NCBI GenBank assembly: GCA_033807695.1 | Contig: CM066302.1 | Span: 1,550,001-1,614,000 of the forward strand | Direction of reading: 5' to 3' | Length of the DNA stretch: 64,000 nt | DNA from: Daedaleopsis sinensis | Taxonomy: Eukaryota; Basidiomycota; Agaricomycetes; Polyporales; Polyporaceae | Part shown: piece by piece, positions 48,852-61,300 of the stretch | Layout: each line of letters begins with the position of its first letter | How positions within the stretch are numbered: position 1 is the stretch's first letter | Notes under the pieces: generated by a model | What the model saw: the letters and a program-made list of their open reading frames with translations, nothing else | What the model was told of the DNA's origin: nothing | The model's database searches: none | Position numbers and translations under genes: made by a program

Positions 48852-51536
48852 ATGTCTCTAGATGAGAAAACTGAGACCGCCCAACATCTTGAAATCCCAC
48901 CTTCACCTCCGTCTGCTGCCCCAGAACATTGTTGTGAAGCATTATCCGATGGACAGTTGCTCGCGCATGATGTTCGCCCGGCTGCGGAGCGGCGGCTTGT
49001 GCGCAGACTGGATATACGACTGCTCCCGACTATCATGCTCATATACATCATCAATTACATCGATGTAAGTCGTTATACACGTCCTGGAGGCGCAACTTAT
49101 GGTCTAACCGATCGGTAGCGTTCTTCCATAGCGTCCGCGAGATTGAACGGGCTCCCTGAAGACCTCGGATTGACTGGTAAGATCTGTTGCTACAGAACTT
49201 CGGACTCGACCCTCTCAACGACGATCATGTAGATATTCAATACGACACGGTTCTCGCCGTCCTCTACGTGACATATGTTCTCGCACAGATACCGTCGAAT
49301 ATGGTGAGCTCATCTTCATAATCATGGACCATTCTCGACTGACAGATCCTAGTGTTTGAACCGTATTTCTAGGTGTGTACTAAGAGCACCAACGTGATCA
49401 CAGCGCCTTACATAGAAGAAGGCCCTCGTACTACATCCCGCTCTGTGTTTTCCTCTGGGGGACCTTCGGCGCACTCACTGGGGTATAGTGCCTTCTATCT
49501 CCACCTAGTCAGACACAATCGAGCTTTCACAGGTCACTCAAAACTACGCAAGTATTCTTGTCACTCGGCTGTGCCTGGGTATCCCTGAGGTGGGTATCGA
49601 TGGCACCCATTATGTCGCTCGCTGATGTCACCTAGGCCGCTTTCTTACCCGGGACGATATACTTGCTATCGCGGTGGTACACTCGGAAGGTGAGTTCCTC
49701 CTCTCTTGCGCCTCGTCAATATGGCTACTAAGCTGAAATCTCGGCTCGGCATACTAGGAACTTGCTCTCCGTTGCGCGATTCTATTTGGCGGCTTTCTGC
49801 TTGCAACCGCGTTTGGAGCCGTGAGTCTACGCCCCGTTCCTGGTACACGCTGGCGGCGTGATACCCTGCATGAGTCTGACAACCGGGTACGATCCCTGTA
49901 GCTCCTGGCTGCCGGTATCCTATCAGGCATGGAAGGGAAGTTGGGTCTTCGTGCATGGCGTTGGTGTGTATCGGAAGATCTCTTACGGTGTTTCCTTTGA
50001 CTAATCTATAGCGTAGGCTATTCTACATCGAGGTTCGACCATTCAATTTGCATACGGTACAGTAGGCTGACGCACAACATTGCAGGGTGCCGTCACGATT
50101 GCAATTGGATTGCTCGCAGTGTAAGCAGTGATCTTGATGTCGTTGAGCAGACAGGGCCGTTGACAATCTTCCCTCGGTACAGTTATCTCCTCCCGGATTA
50201 TGTATGTGATTCGCTCTTGATGATTGGACCAGACCGAAGACAATTGACCTGCACGTATATAGCCGCACAACACCCGTTGGCTTAATGCTGCCGAACGCCG
50301 CCTCGCCCAGGTCCGGATTGCTGAAGACGCGGGGGAAGCCGACGAGGATGGTGCTACTGAAAGGTAGGCAGCATCTCCCTATTTTCGTCAGAAAAATAGT
50401 GTTCACCCTATCAAATCACGTCTAGTGTGTTCAGCGGACTCGTAATGGCGCTCAAAGACAAGAAAGTGCACCTATTTGCCGTAATGGAGTGCGCGCAGCT
50501 TGTTGGACTCAGTTTCGTGAACTTCTTACCGACGTACGTACATACCTCGGCGAGCGAGGCACGCACCCCTGTAGTTCTGACTACCTCGTTTATCATCCAG
50601 CATTTCAGGTACCCTGGGATACGGAACCACGGTGACATTGCTCCTTACGTCGTAAGTGAACGTTGGGGACTATGGAAGTGTACTGATCGCATGTGGTTTC
50701 ATACTAGTCCTCCTGCACTATTAGCGGCAGTAGTCTGCATACTGAACGCGTGGCATGCTGGTGAGACCAACGTTCGGTTACCGAGCTTCTTCTAATCCAA
50801 GCTCGGCCCAGATCGAGTTGGAGAACGATATCTCCATATGGCGGTTCCATTGCTGGGCACGCTCTTCGCCTACGTCATCGGGGTTTCTACTATGTCTGTC
50901 GGGGGGCGTTACTTGGCAATGTTCCTCATGGTCAATGGATATTCAGGTTCGTGTCGAACCTTGGCGGCTCACTCTGCGCCTCTCAGCATGGCACACAACC
51001 ATCATGATAACACACTGAACTCTTGGTTTAGGCTTTGCACTTACTCTGGCATGGGTGTCGAACGCGGTTCCTCGACCGCCGGCAAAGCGATCGGCCGCTA
51101 TCGCGATTGTCAACGGCTTTGGAAACATAGGGTCATTGTGCGTGTTTCGCCTGGTCATCCGGATCCGAACGCGTTCTTATTTAAAAAATCGCGTTTCACA
51201 GGATAGGATCCTACGTATGGAAGTCAACATGGGGCCCGGAATACCATCCTTCAATGTTCATCTGCATCGCCTCTCTTGCTCTCGCGACTGTGATCGCCAC
51301 GAGTAGGTTGACCTTCAGTACTGTCGGGCGGATGTCAGCAGACACTGAATCTGATGAAAAAAACTCCAGTCATACGTTGGATACTAGTGCAACAGAACAA
51401 GGAGCTCGAGCGCGAAGAACGGAACGCTCTCAGCGCAGGCGCACAACGGGATCGTGTCGCAGAGGCCGCACGGCTCGAGGGAATCACTTTTGAAGAGGCA
51501 CTCCGCCGTCAACAAGGCTTTCGGTATCTGCTTTGA
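48852..51536 (+). CDS. MFS transporter, anion:cation symporter (allantoate/nicotinate permease-like) family
   Basis: About 20 short exons with consistent GT-AG phases form an intact transporter. The N-terminus is hydrophilic (MSLDEKTETAQHLEIPPSPP), then LDIRLLPTIMLIYIINYID enters TM1, followed by RSSIASARLNGLPEDLGL. Conserved blocks include YVTYVLAQIPSNM, RPSYYIPLCVFLWGTFGALT, TRLCLGIPEAAFLPGTIYLL, SRWYTRKELALR, LLPDYPHNTRWL and TISGTLGYGTTVTLLL. Also present are VGGRYLAMFLMVNGY and FGNIGSLIGSYVWKSTWGPE; the cytosolic tail ends RRQQGFRYLL. This pattern is that of the Dal5/Tna1-like ACS subfamily, which imports organic anions such as allantoate, nicotinate or pantothenate; the substrate is not predicted. 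No frame lesions were found when splicing is applied. Confidence 0.88.
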
Positions 51537-51880
51537 CTCGGAGGAAGGTACGGGATTCTACTCGCACCGATGTCATGCATACAGCATCAAATGTTCGCAC
51601 TACAAATACATTTGATCTTCCGCGACAAACAGATGAAGACAGCTTGGAAGCGCAAGCACACGCGGTGCATCCGTGCAACTCCCTCCTCCGATGTGGGGCT
51701 ACGCATCCTCCAGTCCTAGTCCATCCAATAATTCCGATGCTACAAATACAGTTGATCGTCCGCGCGGAAGCCGCGAGCAAAGTAGAATGGGTCACGCGCA
51801 CGACGCGTTATTGCGGACTAAAGTCGATGCAAAACACAATCGGACCTCTCGACACTGTTTCAGTTTTCGGCCGTCGATCA

Positions 51881-54112
51881 TCAGCGTTGTTGTACGGCCT
51901 CGGGGCGGATGCACTCACCGTCCGCAGGCTCGGTGTCGGCTTCCGAGTCGTCGTCATCGTCCCACTGAACGTCATGGTCATGGTCATCATGGATGTCTTC
52001 GTCTTCGTGCAGTTCGTCATCGTCGTCCACGAGCGCGTCCACAAGAGCAATCGAAGGTCCCGCCTCGGTGGTGTCTGGTTGCGCACCTGCACTACTACTC
52101 GGAGCGAGGAGCGCGTGGGACTCGTCGACCGCGGTTTCGTCCCATGTGGCATCTGCATCCTGCGTGGCCCCCGCGTCCTGCGCGGCCTCCTGAGCAGCCG
52201 TCTGCGCCAGAGTGTCTGCTGTGGTGAAGAGATCGACCTCTAGGTCATCGACGTCTGGCACTGCCGCGACGGATGCGTGCACGTCGACGGAGCTATCGTT
52301 AGCGAGGGGGGGGCTGCCGCCGATCATGCCGAGCTGTCGGAAGTAGTCGATGTTCTCCGGCTTGTACATCGCGTCCCAGACGAAGAAGAGCTTCGTCTCC
52401 GTGAGCTGCACACACGTCACCTTCGAGAGCTGTCGGCGGTTGTGATAGAAGGGAAGGGAGGTGAAGGTGATGTACGGATGGGAAAGGCCGGCGTTGATGG
52501 AGGATCGGGGGATGCGGTACGCGTCGTTTTTGCCGTCCCTTAGCGCGTCCTCGTCAAGCAGGCCGTGGTAGGTCGGGTCGAGCGTCGCAGTATATACCCC
52601 CGACGTCTGCGAGATGATAAGAATTTGTCGGGAGTGTGAATTGAATCTAACGCACAGTGATGATGCCGAGACGGCCGTGTTCGAAGGCCAAGTATATTGC
52701 GAAATGTTCATCTGTAGCACCGATTCGAGGGATGGTTTTCCCGATTTCGAGCGCGGCTGCCATCATCGAGACCTCCCCCCGAATGATGCGCTGGAAGTCG
52801 CGAATGATGACGAGTCGACTGTCGCTCAGCTGACCAACCATGTCTTTGCCGTCTCGTGAAACATGAACTGTACGAGACGTTCAGTATCCGAACAGGATGC
52901 GTAAGCTGCGCTAAACAGACCTGCAGAGAACTCCGCATACGATGCCGTGTACAGCGAAGTACTCAAGGTGGGCACAGCAGGGAGGCAGACGGCCTCTGTC
53001 GCGTCCGCGTACTTGCGTCGAGCGACAGCGGGGTCGAGCTGGACAGCGAGGCGGACATTCGAGTACTGGAACTGATACGACTTGATCTCCAGCACCATCT
53101 CGCCGTTCCTGCGCGCGAAAATGCGCAACGCAGACGTCGAGCAGATGAACACGTGGGTCCCGCTGAGCTCGACATAGTTAATGTCGCCGCTGCCGGCGTC
53201 GCCCTGCACGCTGTCGACCTCGAGAAGCAGCTCCGTGGTGCAGACGTTCCATAGGTATGCTTTGCGGAGACCGCACACCAGCAGAGTGGGATACACGAAA
53301 CGATATGCGCGCGCATGCTCGGCCGTCTCGATGAGTGCCCATGGACGGAAGTGTCCACGGGGGCCGGTGCGTGCGAAATCCTGCGAGGTCTCCTTCCATG
53401 CGCTCATCTGGTCGTCGTCCGGGAGGTTCATGCAGGGCTTCTCTGCGGCATTGAATAGGACGTCCAGTCGCCATATCTCTTTCGCTGAGCCGAACCGATC
53501 GAAAATGAGGTACCCGTTGTCGTATTCGCAGTGTGCGTGACGTCGGACGTATCCCTTCCAAGGTAAGGGTTACCGGCAACGTTGTGAGAATAGGAGAAAA
53601 ACACGCTCACGCTGCCAAGCTGCCATAGGATCTCAGTGGTGTCCAGGTCGAACACAGTCAGACCGCCAAATTCATGTGTCACAATGAGGAGGCCGTGTAT
53701 CTCGTCTACCTTGATCCGGTGGATATCGTACGGGTGGTTGCCAAAGTAACGCGCCGTTGCCGGCCCTTTACCCAACCAGTTCTGTTGCAGTTGGAAATAC
53801 TTCCTGCCTTGAGCGGGGATTGAGTACACGATACGCGTTGTAGCTATTGCACTTACAGTATGTCAACCAGTCGGGAGCATCCTGTAAGAACTTCAGAGGA
53901 TGTGCTTCCTTTGCCTGCGGGAGTAGAGTGTGTATGGAATCGATGAAACGATGTAGGAGCGCGGCGTGGTGGTAGATGGAATACTCGTTGTCAACGAAGA
54001 ATGCGTTCCATGTCCGGGAAACGAGCCTCAAGGCGCGTAGCGATTGGAGAGGTAGGTGGGCGAGGATCTTGAGCACTAGCTCTGCTGGGAGGTCCTCTAA
54101 AGTCGACAACAT
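51881..54112 (-). CDS. F-box protein with WD40-like region and acidic C-terminal tail
   Basis: The protein starts MLSTLEDLPAELVLKILAHL with a clear F-box (PLQSLRALRLVSRTWNAFF). Exons down to about 52850 encode a beta-rich region (GLLIVTHEFGGLTVFDLDTT, RPWALIETAEHARAYRFVYP, RNGEMVLEIKSYQFQYSNVR), which looks like a beta-propeller. A further exon carries HEDEDIHDDHDHDVQWDDDD after an Ala/Asp-rich run, so the tail is very acidic, and it ends IRPEAVQQR at 51881. The protein probably feeds a substrate to an SCF ligase. It ends about 350 bp from the MFS gene stop, convergent with it. Internal exon boundaries at 52700-52960 and about 53540-53600 are not fully fixed. Confidence 0.75.
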
Positions 54113-55442
54113 GTCGGGCAGACGTTCTGGGCACTGGCAGTAAGAGAGGGAGTTAGTTTGTATGTTTCAAAGTGACGTAGGTCCGCTCCAAGGGATGGAA
54201 AGAAGGTCAAGAAACCCCGCGATGTGGAGGTAGTATAAGAAACGTATCACTGAGGCCACCCAGCGACTACGCTCCCGCCGCGCGCTCTGAGTGGATGACA
54301 AGGCTTACAGCGTCCAGTAAATGGCAAGGGAACGCGTAGCGAACGTACGCGACCACTACGCCCGCAACTGGATTGATCACGAGACATTACGGCACGTTGC
54401 CTTCCTTCACACTGCAAGCCTATGTACTTGGTTGCATGTTAAGGAATGGGATAGTCCACCTAGATGGTCGTGGAGCATGGATCGGACCCATAGCAGATGA
54501 TGGCAGCTAGAATGCATCCAGCGCCCCGATGAGGCGAACAGGGCGCAGACGGGAGGTAAACAGCAGGATCCAGAGCAGCGGTGTACCTGTCTGCGGCAGT
54601 CTGCCGATTCAACCAGGGACTTGTTCTCAACCAGGAACATAGCTCACATACGGATAGTAGACCTGGTGCAGAACATTGCCTGAGTTGTTGCGCGATTCGC
54701 TCAACCTGGACAGCCACAGCCGTTGATGGATTCGCGGGGGCCCTGAGGATTCAGAGCAGCGCCCGCCTCCGACGAAGGGGTTCGTGCGCGCTGCCGCGAA
54801 CGCACATACAGGCCACGACGATGGATAGGCATGGTGCGCGTGCGATGTTCGCGGAGTAGAAGAGAGAGTCGGGGAAGGAAATGGACGCGAGAAAAGAAGC
54901 CAAGACGGGACGGAGGATGGGGATGTAGCACGTTGTGAAGAAGGCGATTCAGCCGCCGAGGTGTTCTGGGGAGAAGAGAAGGATGTGATTCGTATTGAGG
55001 AACATACCTCGGGCGCGGATGTCGACCGCGGCTTGTAGACGGAGGCCAAGGACGGAGGACGTCGTGCGAATGATGAGGGCGTGATTAGGCACCGCTTGGA
55101 TCCACAATCACACCGCCACGACCGGGTCCAAAATTCGGCAAAAATGGGACAGGAGTTGGGGAGCTGAGGCTGCTTCGTGGGGATCTCGAGCAGGAGACGG
55201 GACGGGGGGAGGACGAGGGGGGAGGGGGAGGACGAGGGGGACTTGAGGCAAGGGCGCCATTCAAAAAGTTCAAAGTCCTCAACTCGTTGCATTTAGCCGC
55301 CCATACCGCGTCGCCCACGTGACGCAGGCGCTTGCCACGACTCGCTGAATTTACCAAGTCCGACAGTCCGTCGTCCGCTCTACCACACCCTCCTCCGAGT
55401 GCTCTCCTCCAACCACGCGCAGCCTCGTACTATTCCTCCCTA
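54113..55442. other. intergenic, one ambiguous minus-strand frame
   Basis: A Ser/Pro-rich minus frame of 222 codons (54627-55292) and an overlapping Pro-rich frame starting MAPLPQVPLVLPLPP at 55260 are open here. A plausible intron (GTATGTTCC...CCCCAG) lies near 54965-55010. Amino-acid composition and the lack of a domain do not support a firm call. The last 180 bp is the SWIB-gene promoter. Confidence 0.35.
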
Positions 55443-56242
55443 ATGGATCCCGTCATACAAGCTCTCGAGCCCACAATCCGTCAGATTCTCTCGTCTCCTG
55501 GCATAGACCTTGCTACCATCAGCGCGAAGCGCGTCCGTAAACAGCTACTCGAGCTCGTGCCCTCCCTCTCCCCGGATGTGTTCAAGGACTCGGACAAAAA
55601 GGATCAGGCCGATGCAATCATCGCCAAGGTGTACGGCGAGGTCAGCGCGTCAAACGACGACGACGACGTCCCCCCCAAACGCAAGCGCGAAGACGCGTCT
55701 GGAGGCGAGACCAGTGCCCCGCCCAAGAAGCCCAAGAAGGTCAAGTCCAAGCAGGAGCAGATCGACGCAGAGCTTGCGCGTCAGATCCAGAACGAGCTCA
55801 ACGGCAGAGGTCGCAGCTCTCGCGCCGCCTCCTCCAAGACCAAGCCGAAAGCCACGAAACGCGCTGCAAAGAAGGGTCCGAAGAGTTCCGACACGGTCGA
55901 CTCGGACGGCGAGCACGGCAGTGGCGAGGACGACGGCAAGCCTAAGAAGCGTGGAGGAGGAGGCTTCAAAAAGGAGTATGTCCTCAGGTCCGTCTTCCTC
56001 ACGCATCTATTTCCGTCCGCCCGCCTTGACTCGCCCGGTACCCAAAGCGAGCCTCTGGCCGCCCTCCTCGGCCTCGAGAAGCTCTCTCGACCGCAGATTG
56101 TCAAGCAGCTGTGGGTACATATCAAGGCGAACAACATGCAGAACCCCGAGAACAAGAAGGAGATCATCTGCGACGACTCCTTCCGTTCCATCTTCAAGTG
56201 CGACCGTATCGACATGTTCAAGATGAACAAAGAGCTTGGCCA
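55443..56242 (+). CDS. SWIB/MDM2-domain protein (Tri1-like), 3' end unresolved
   Basis: Exon 1 (55443-55987) encodes MDPVIQALEPTIRQILSSPG and a DEK-C-like N-terminal domain (DLATISAKRVRKQLLELVPS). A long Lys/Ser/Asp-rich linker follows (KRKREDASGG, PKKPKKVKSKQEQ). Exon 2 (56048-56242) carries the SWIB domain: EPLAALLGLEKLSRPQIVKQ, LWVHIKANNMQNPENKKEII and DSFRSIFKCDRIDMFKMNKE. DEK-C plus SWIB is the layout of the TRI1/UAF30 group, nuclear proteins linked to chromatin and rDNA transcription. After ELGQ at 56242 a GTATGTG donor begins. The last exon must start downstream (acceptors near 56411 or 56421), but no option clearly fits the frame, so the C-terminal few residues are not assigned. Confidence 0.8.
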
Positions 56243-57051
56243 GTATGTGCCCTCCCCTCGCAGTCACCCTTCCGTCGTTGACCCGTCTCAAGGCACCTGT
56301 ATGAGCCCCCCGTGGCTTCGTAACCACTCTCCGCCACCGGAGATTTGGGAGGAGTGATCTCTGACGTTCTCCTGCTGCGTCTCCGTTCGTTCCCTCGTCC
56401 GCAATTTCGCAGACATCCAGATGTCTCACAAGGTCCCTCAGTGAATCCCCTTCGTGTAATCCGGGCGTTTGTGTTATATCTCCATCGACATTCAACCACG
56501 CATCTCGTACGGTCTTCGGGACTGCGGACGTCGCTGTAGCATATCGGCGTTACTATTGGTGCCGCGATTCAACTTAAATGTTCATAATATTTTGGCGCGA
56601 GGTGTGCATGCGCATGTACATTACCACCATATCTCATAACTGTCTGCAGGATCACATCTACTGTACATAGTCTTGCAACAATACGATCCTGTGCCTTTTG
56701 GTATTCGCTACACTTGACTGGCCAGATTCACTATGTGTATGCGCCGAGTACTCTGAGGGTGGGTATAGCGATCCCGACCCGTGGCATCTGCGTGCCACAT
56801 AAACAATGATACAGTTCTGCAATAAGTCACAAACACTTACTGCCTACTACGAACATGAACTCTCTTACCCTGGTATTGGTATAAGAATGCTTGAGATTAC
56901 ACTGACGTACTTAGCCATAGCTCAGTTGCTGCGTTCAGAGACCAACAAGTCTGTGATCGAGATCCTAAATCCACTGGCGGAGAGACTTAAGATTCTTCTA
57001 AAACATTCAGCATTCGGTTCGATCTTTCTCTCCTGTCGGTGAATGAGGTCA
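56243..57051. other. 3' region of SWIB gene and intergenic spacer
   Basis: The final SWIB exon probably lies between 56400 and 56470. The rest, about 550 bp, is AT-rich and shows no supported gene. Confidence 0.4.
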
Positions 57052-58170
57052 TTATATCTCAGCGCTGAAAGGTCGAACGCCTCCTACCTGCCACAGTATC
57101 CACGCTAAGGCACGAACGGCATACCTGCGCACCTGCGGCTCGACGTTCGCGTCCCGGGTTAGGAACCCGGTCGCCAACTCTTGCAGCCCGTCGCGTCCCA
57201 GCTGCCCCTGCCCCTCCGCGAGGACGTCCCGGAGGTAGAGCCAGAGGGACTCGTGCGCGGGATATGTACGGAGGAGCTCGGTCGCATGCCTGCACACGTC
57301 TTCGTCTCCCGCGAGCGCACCGGCTGCGAGACGGCGGAGACGGCAGCGGTACTGCATGGCGGAGTAGTCGGAGACGTGCCGCTCGATCCACACGAGCGTC
57401 CGCTCGCTCTCTTCCCTCAGCACCCCGGCGAGGCTGCCAGATGTGGACGCGATATCAATGCTCAGGCGGGAGACGAGGGCCTCCGCGCACAGCGAGCGGT
57501 GCGTCCACGCGTGGTAGTTGCGCGGGTAGACCTCGCACGCGCCGTCGACGACGGAGAACTCCGTGCGGAACGCACCTGCGTCGAGTGTGAGCGCGTTCAG
57601 CGTGTCCGCCCCGTCGCCACCGCTCAGGACTGGGGAAGGTGCGTGGGCGGCGTAGATGCGGCGGAGGAGCCACCGCCGATGGTGCCACAGGATCGACTGC
57701 TTCGCGCCTTCGCGGAGCGTCAGGAGCGCGGCTGTGAACCGGAGCTCGTGCTCCGCGTCGAGGTGCCCGCGCTGTACGAGCTGCTTGCGTGCGTTGAGTG
57801 CGGTCTGGTGGGCTGGGTTGACGAGGAGGAGCACCGCAGACGATGTGAGTACCTCGGCTAGGGGCGCGGACGCGGACGCTGCGTGTCGCAGGCTTGGCCG
57901 GGAGAGCCGGAGACGTTCGACGCCCTCCAGGTATAGCTTGTATGCAACCTTGTGCGGTACGCCGAGGTTGCCGTCGATGAAGAGGAAGGGGGCGTGCGCT
58001 GCTGGCGCACCTGTGAGCCAGTCGCCGCTGTCTCCAGGGAGGAGCTCGATCGATATGCTGTTGATAATGCCGGTCAGGATCGTCCAACATGTGGAGGTTG
58101 ATACTCACGGAGGATGGTTGAGGAGCTGACCCAACTTCGCACAAAGGTCGATGTTTGTGTCTGCACTCAT
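57052..58170 (-). CDS. PTAR1: protein prenyltransferase alpha-subunit repeat protein (PTAR1-like)
   Basis: Two exons (58109-58170 and 57052-58066) sum to 1077 nt and give 358 residues. The protein starts MSADTNIDLCAKLGQLLNHP. The body carries PPTA-type helical hairpins with the family's Trp/Arg-rich cores, for example SILWHHRRWLLRRIY, EVYPRNYHAWTHRSLC, VSDYSAMQYRCRLRRL and YPAHESLWLYLRDVLA. These match the alpha-subunit fold of protein prenyltransferases. The divergence and length fit PTAR1, the alpha-like partner in geranylgeranyltransferase type III, which prenylates certain Golgi SNAREs. Being an alpha-type subunit alone it is not catalytic; a beta partner must lie elsewhere in the genome. 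The assignment to PTAR1 rather than another alpha subunit is moderately sure. Confidence 0.78.
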
Positions 58171-58347
58171 TGAGACTCAAGATGGAGGTTATCTCCAAGC
58201 ACGTTAGACTAGCCGCCCATCCCAAATGCTCCTTAACCCAACTCGTCGCAACTCGGACGCGACAGAAACAGGCTCCCATCTGCACACTGTGAGATCTTCA
58301 TCCAGAAGCATATAGGGTGATTATATAGATACATCCATGAACGGGCC

Positions 58348-61300
58348 TCATCGTAAAATAGCCCAATCGTCCCTCGCGGGGTCGCCAGGCGGTGGGAACA
58401 CGCCGTTCGCGCCATTCTGTTGCTGCGGCGGCTGTGCACCCCCTTGCTGCCTCCTCCGCTCCTCCTCCTCCCTCCTGATGCGCTCCATCCACCGTCCGCG
58501 GACATACAAGAGCGTGGACACCATGAGGCAGAGCACGACAAGAAGCATGGTTTCCGCGAACTCATCCACCTCTTCCTCCTCGCGGTATCTATGCCCGCGC
58601 ATCGCGCCGTCGAAGTAGTCGTCAGGCCCGAAGTCGCCGTCACGGTCAGCTTCTGCCTGTCTGCGCTCACGAGCCCAGCGGACAGGGTCCTCTTCGTCGG
58701 GGCCATCCTGGTCGGCAGCGCGTTGGCCGCGTTGGCGGTTGAAGTCGTCGCGGGCCTTGCCTATATACCAAGACCCATCGTCGTGCTCTTCGCGTTCGTC
58801 GATCGACGGCTGACCGGCCCCTTGCTCTTGACCTCCGCCTTCGATCTCGGGATTGTCGTAGTACGAACGGCCTGAAAGATCATTGAGCGCATGTCATCAA
58901 TGTGAAGACAGTTGACGACTCACTAGTTTCTTCCTCGCCGTCCCAGATCGTGAGCCCATTCTGTCCGCCCATCAGAGTGTGCCAGATACTACGCAGGTGC
59001 AGCTTCATGAGCGACAGCAGAACTGGTAGGTAAGCCTCCGGGTTCGTTTCATATGCCAGATCGTAGTGCCGCTTGGCCAGGTGGAAGTCCTATGATCCGA
59101 AGATGGGGGTCAGCTCGCGCTTGGCGCGTTTCTCTAAAGAACTCACCTGAGGAACACCGACGCCGTTCTCGTACATCCAGCCCAGGTTCCACATCGCAAG
59201 CGCGCTCACCTGAGTGTCGGCCGCAGACTGGTAATAGCCGGCAGCCTTTTCCCACCGCACCGACTCGGGTTCATCGGGAACACCAAGCCCGTGATAGTAG
59301 TAGTCTCCAACTTTCACCAAGGCATCGACATTCCGCTGCGCCGCTGACCGGATCCATTGAGTCAAAGCCAGGCGAGCAGTATCGTTGGATGGCGAGTGAG
59401 GAGCGAAACGTGTAAATCGCAGAATACTCTTGTCTGCGACAGAATGGTTAGAACAGAGAACCGACGCAACAGCAAGACACATACCTTGATCAAGGACGTA
59501 CGCCAGGTTGTTTTGCGCAACCTCGAAACCACGCTCAGCAGCTATCCACCATCTGAGCATCGCCATTTCGTTCCCTCGTTCCGTGCCTAGACTCCAAGAT
59601 TGATCGGCGTCTCTCAACATGTCGTCCTCCCAGATGCCACGCTCCGCGACCAGCTTGTAGAAAGAGACAGCAACAGCACAAGAACTACCGGCAATCTCGG
59701 CAGGTAGCATCTTGCTCCGCGCTTGGTGGGCTTGGATGTTTGCCAGGTAATAGTAGGCCTCGAACGGAGAGCCTTGTCGGAGACCCGTCTCGAAATAGGC
59801 GGTCGCGAGCTTGAGATCTCCGCGTTCTACGCCTAGTCAGCACGAACACTTCGCACTCAAGGTATCGAACACATACCATAATGATACTTTCCAATGTTGA
59901 CCTGAGCTTCGGCAAGCTCCTGCGTCGACGCAATCGCGAAGTGCTTCAACGCCTTCTTCATATCCTTCTTCCCGTCGATCAGTCCGTCGCGCCAGATGAT
60001 CCCCAGCCCGTTATGACATTCCTTCTCGTTGTAGTCTGCCCCTCGCTCAAACCACATTTTGGCCAACACGAAGTCTTGTCTCACGCCTTCGCCGCGCAGG
60101 TACATCCGTCCGAGGTAACCGGCTGCGAGTGCGGCGTAGCCTGCGGACAGAGGATTGTCCTCTTTTGAGGGCCGGTCTGGTTGGCGCGGGTTGACAGGAT
60201 CGCGGGGCCAGGTCTGGCGGGCGATTTTGTTGAAGTAGTATCGTGCGCGGTGGAAATCACGCGGGACGATGCTGGCACCGTCTCCACCAGACGCGATCCC
60301 TCCGGGCGCACTGTAGATGCTACCCTGATAGTATATCTTCCCGAGGCGGTAAGCGAAATCGACTTCGCCACGGTCGGCGTTGAACTGCGTGACAGTGAGC
60401 GAGCGTTCGCAAGAGCCAGCGGTCAGTGTAACGTACCAAATAGTACTCCAGAAGGTCTTCCCATGTTTCGCCTGCCGCACGTGCATTCGCCGTCTTGATG
60501 ACGGCCCGACCTGCGCTGAGCCCAGTAGATGCGACACTTGCACCAGGTCCAAATACGCCGCCTATCAGGTCAGATAATCGGGGCGGAGTCAAGGGTAGAG
60601 TGCGTCCGCCGGGAGGACCAGATAAGAACCTAGCCATTGCTGGTAGGGCTTAAGTAACAGTAGGAATGTGTTGAGCGAGTACAAACCTTGTTCAGCCGCA
60701 TCTTCGTACCAATCCAATGCCCCCATGCAGTCTTCACCGACCCCAATGCCTGACCAATACCGGTAACCCATAGCCATCTGTGCGCCCTTGTGGTTTCCGT
60801 GTGCCGCGAATGTGAGATAAAGTTGCGCCTTTGCTTGATCCGCGGGGACGACGCTATGGTATCCCGTGCTATGGAAGAAACCGACTAGAGCCTGGGACGA
60901 TGCATTTCCGGTAAGTTTCGCATGAGAGTTAAACGACTCGTATGCAGTGAAGGGATTGGTAGGAAAGTATGAGTTGGGCGGGAACTATAAACACGTCAAT
61001 ATCCCACCACCAGGACCACAGAAGTACGACCTGGGGTCACTCACTAGGGACACTTGACCCAAAGTATAGAGCGCGTCCATGTGGCCCAGCTCCGCTGCAT
61101 GTTGTAGCAGGTCAATAACCTTGACCGCCTTCCCTTTGAGGTCCTCGTCCTTTCTCCGCCCATTCGAAAGCTCTCGGCCGATGTAGTCAGTCACGAACCG
61201 AGGGAGCCATGAATGGTTCCGTAACTTGACTAGTATCCGCATGGCGCTCGCGATGGGGCCTTGACCCTGCATGCTAGGCAGAAAAGACGACAATGGGACG

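Noticed and set aside
48852..51536. MFS gene as a pseudogene with many stops
   Set aside because: Applying GT-AG introns restores conserved MFS motifs in phase throughout, so it is called intact.
54627..55292. 222-codon Ser/Pro-rich minus-strand frame as a gene
   Set aside because: Low-complexity composition, no recognisable domain, and competing open frames in the same place; left as ambiguous intergenic sequence.
57181..57861. Plus-strand 226-codon frame opposite PTAR1
   Set aside because: Antisense shadow; the minus strand forms a phase-consistent gene with conserved repeats.
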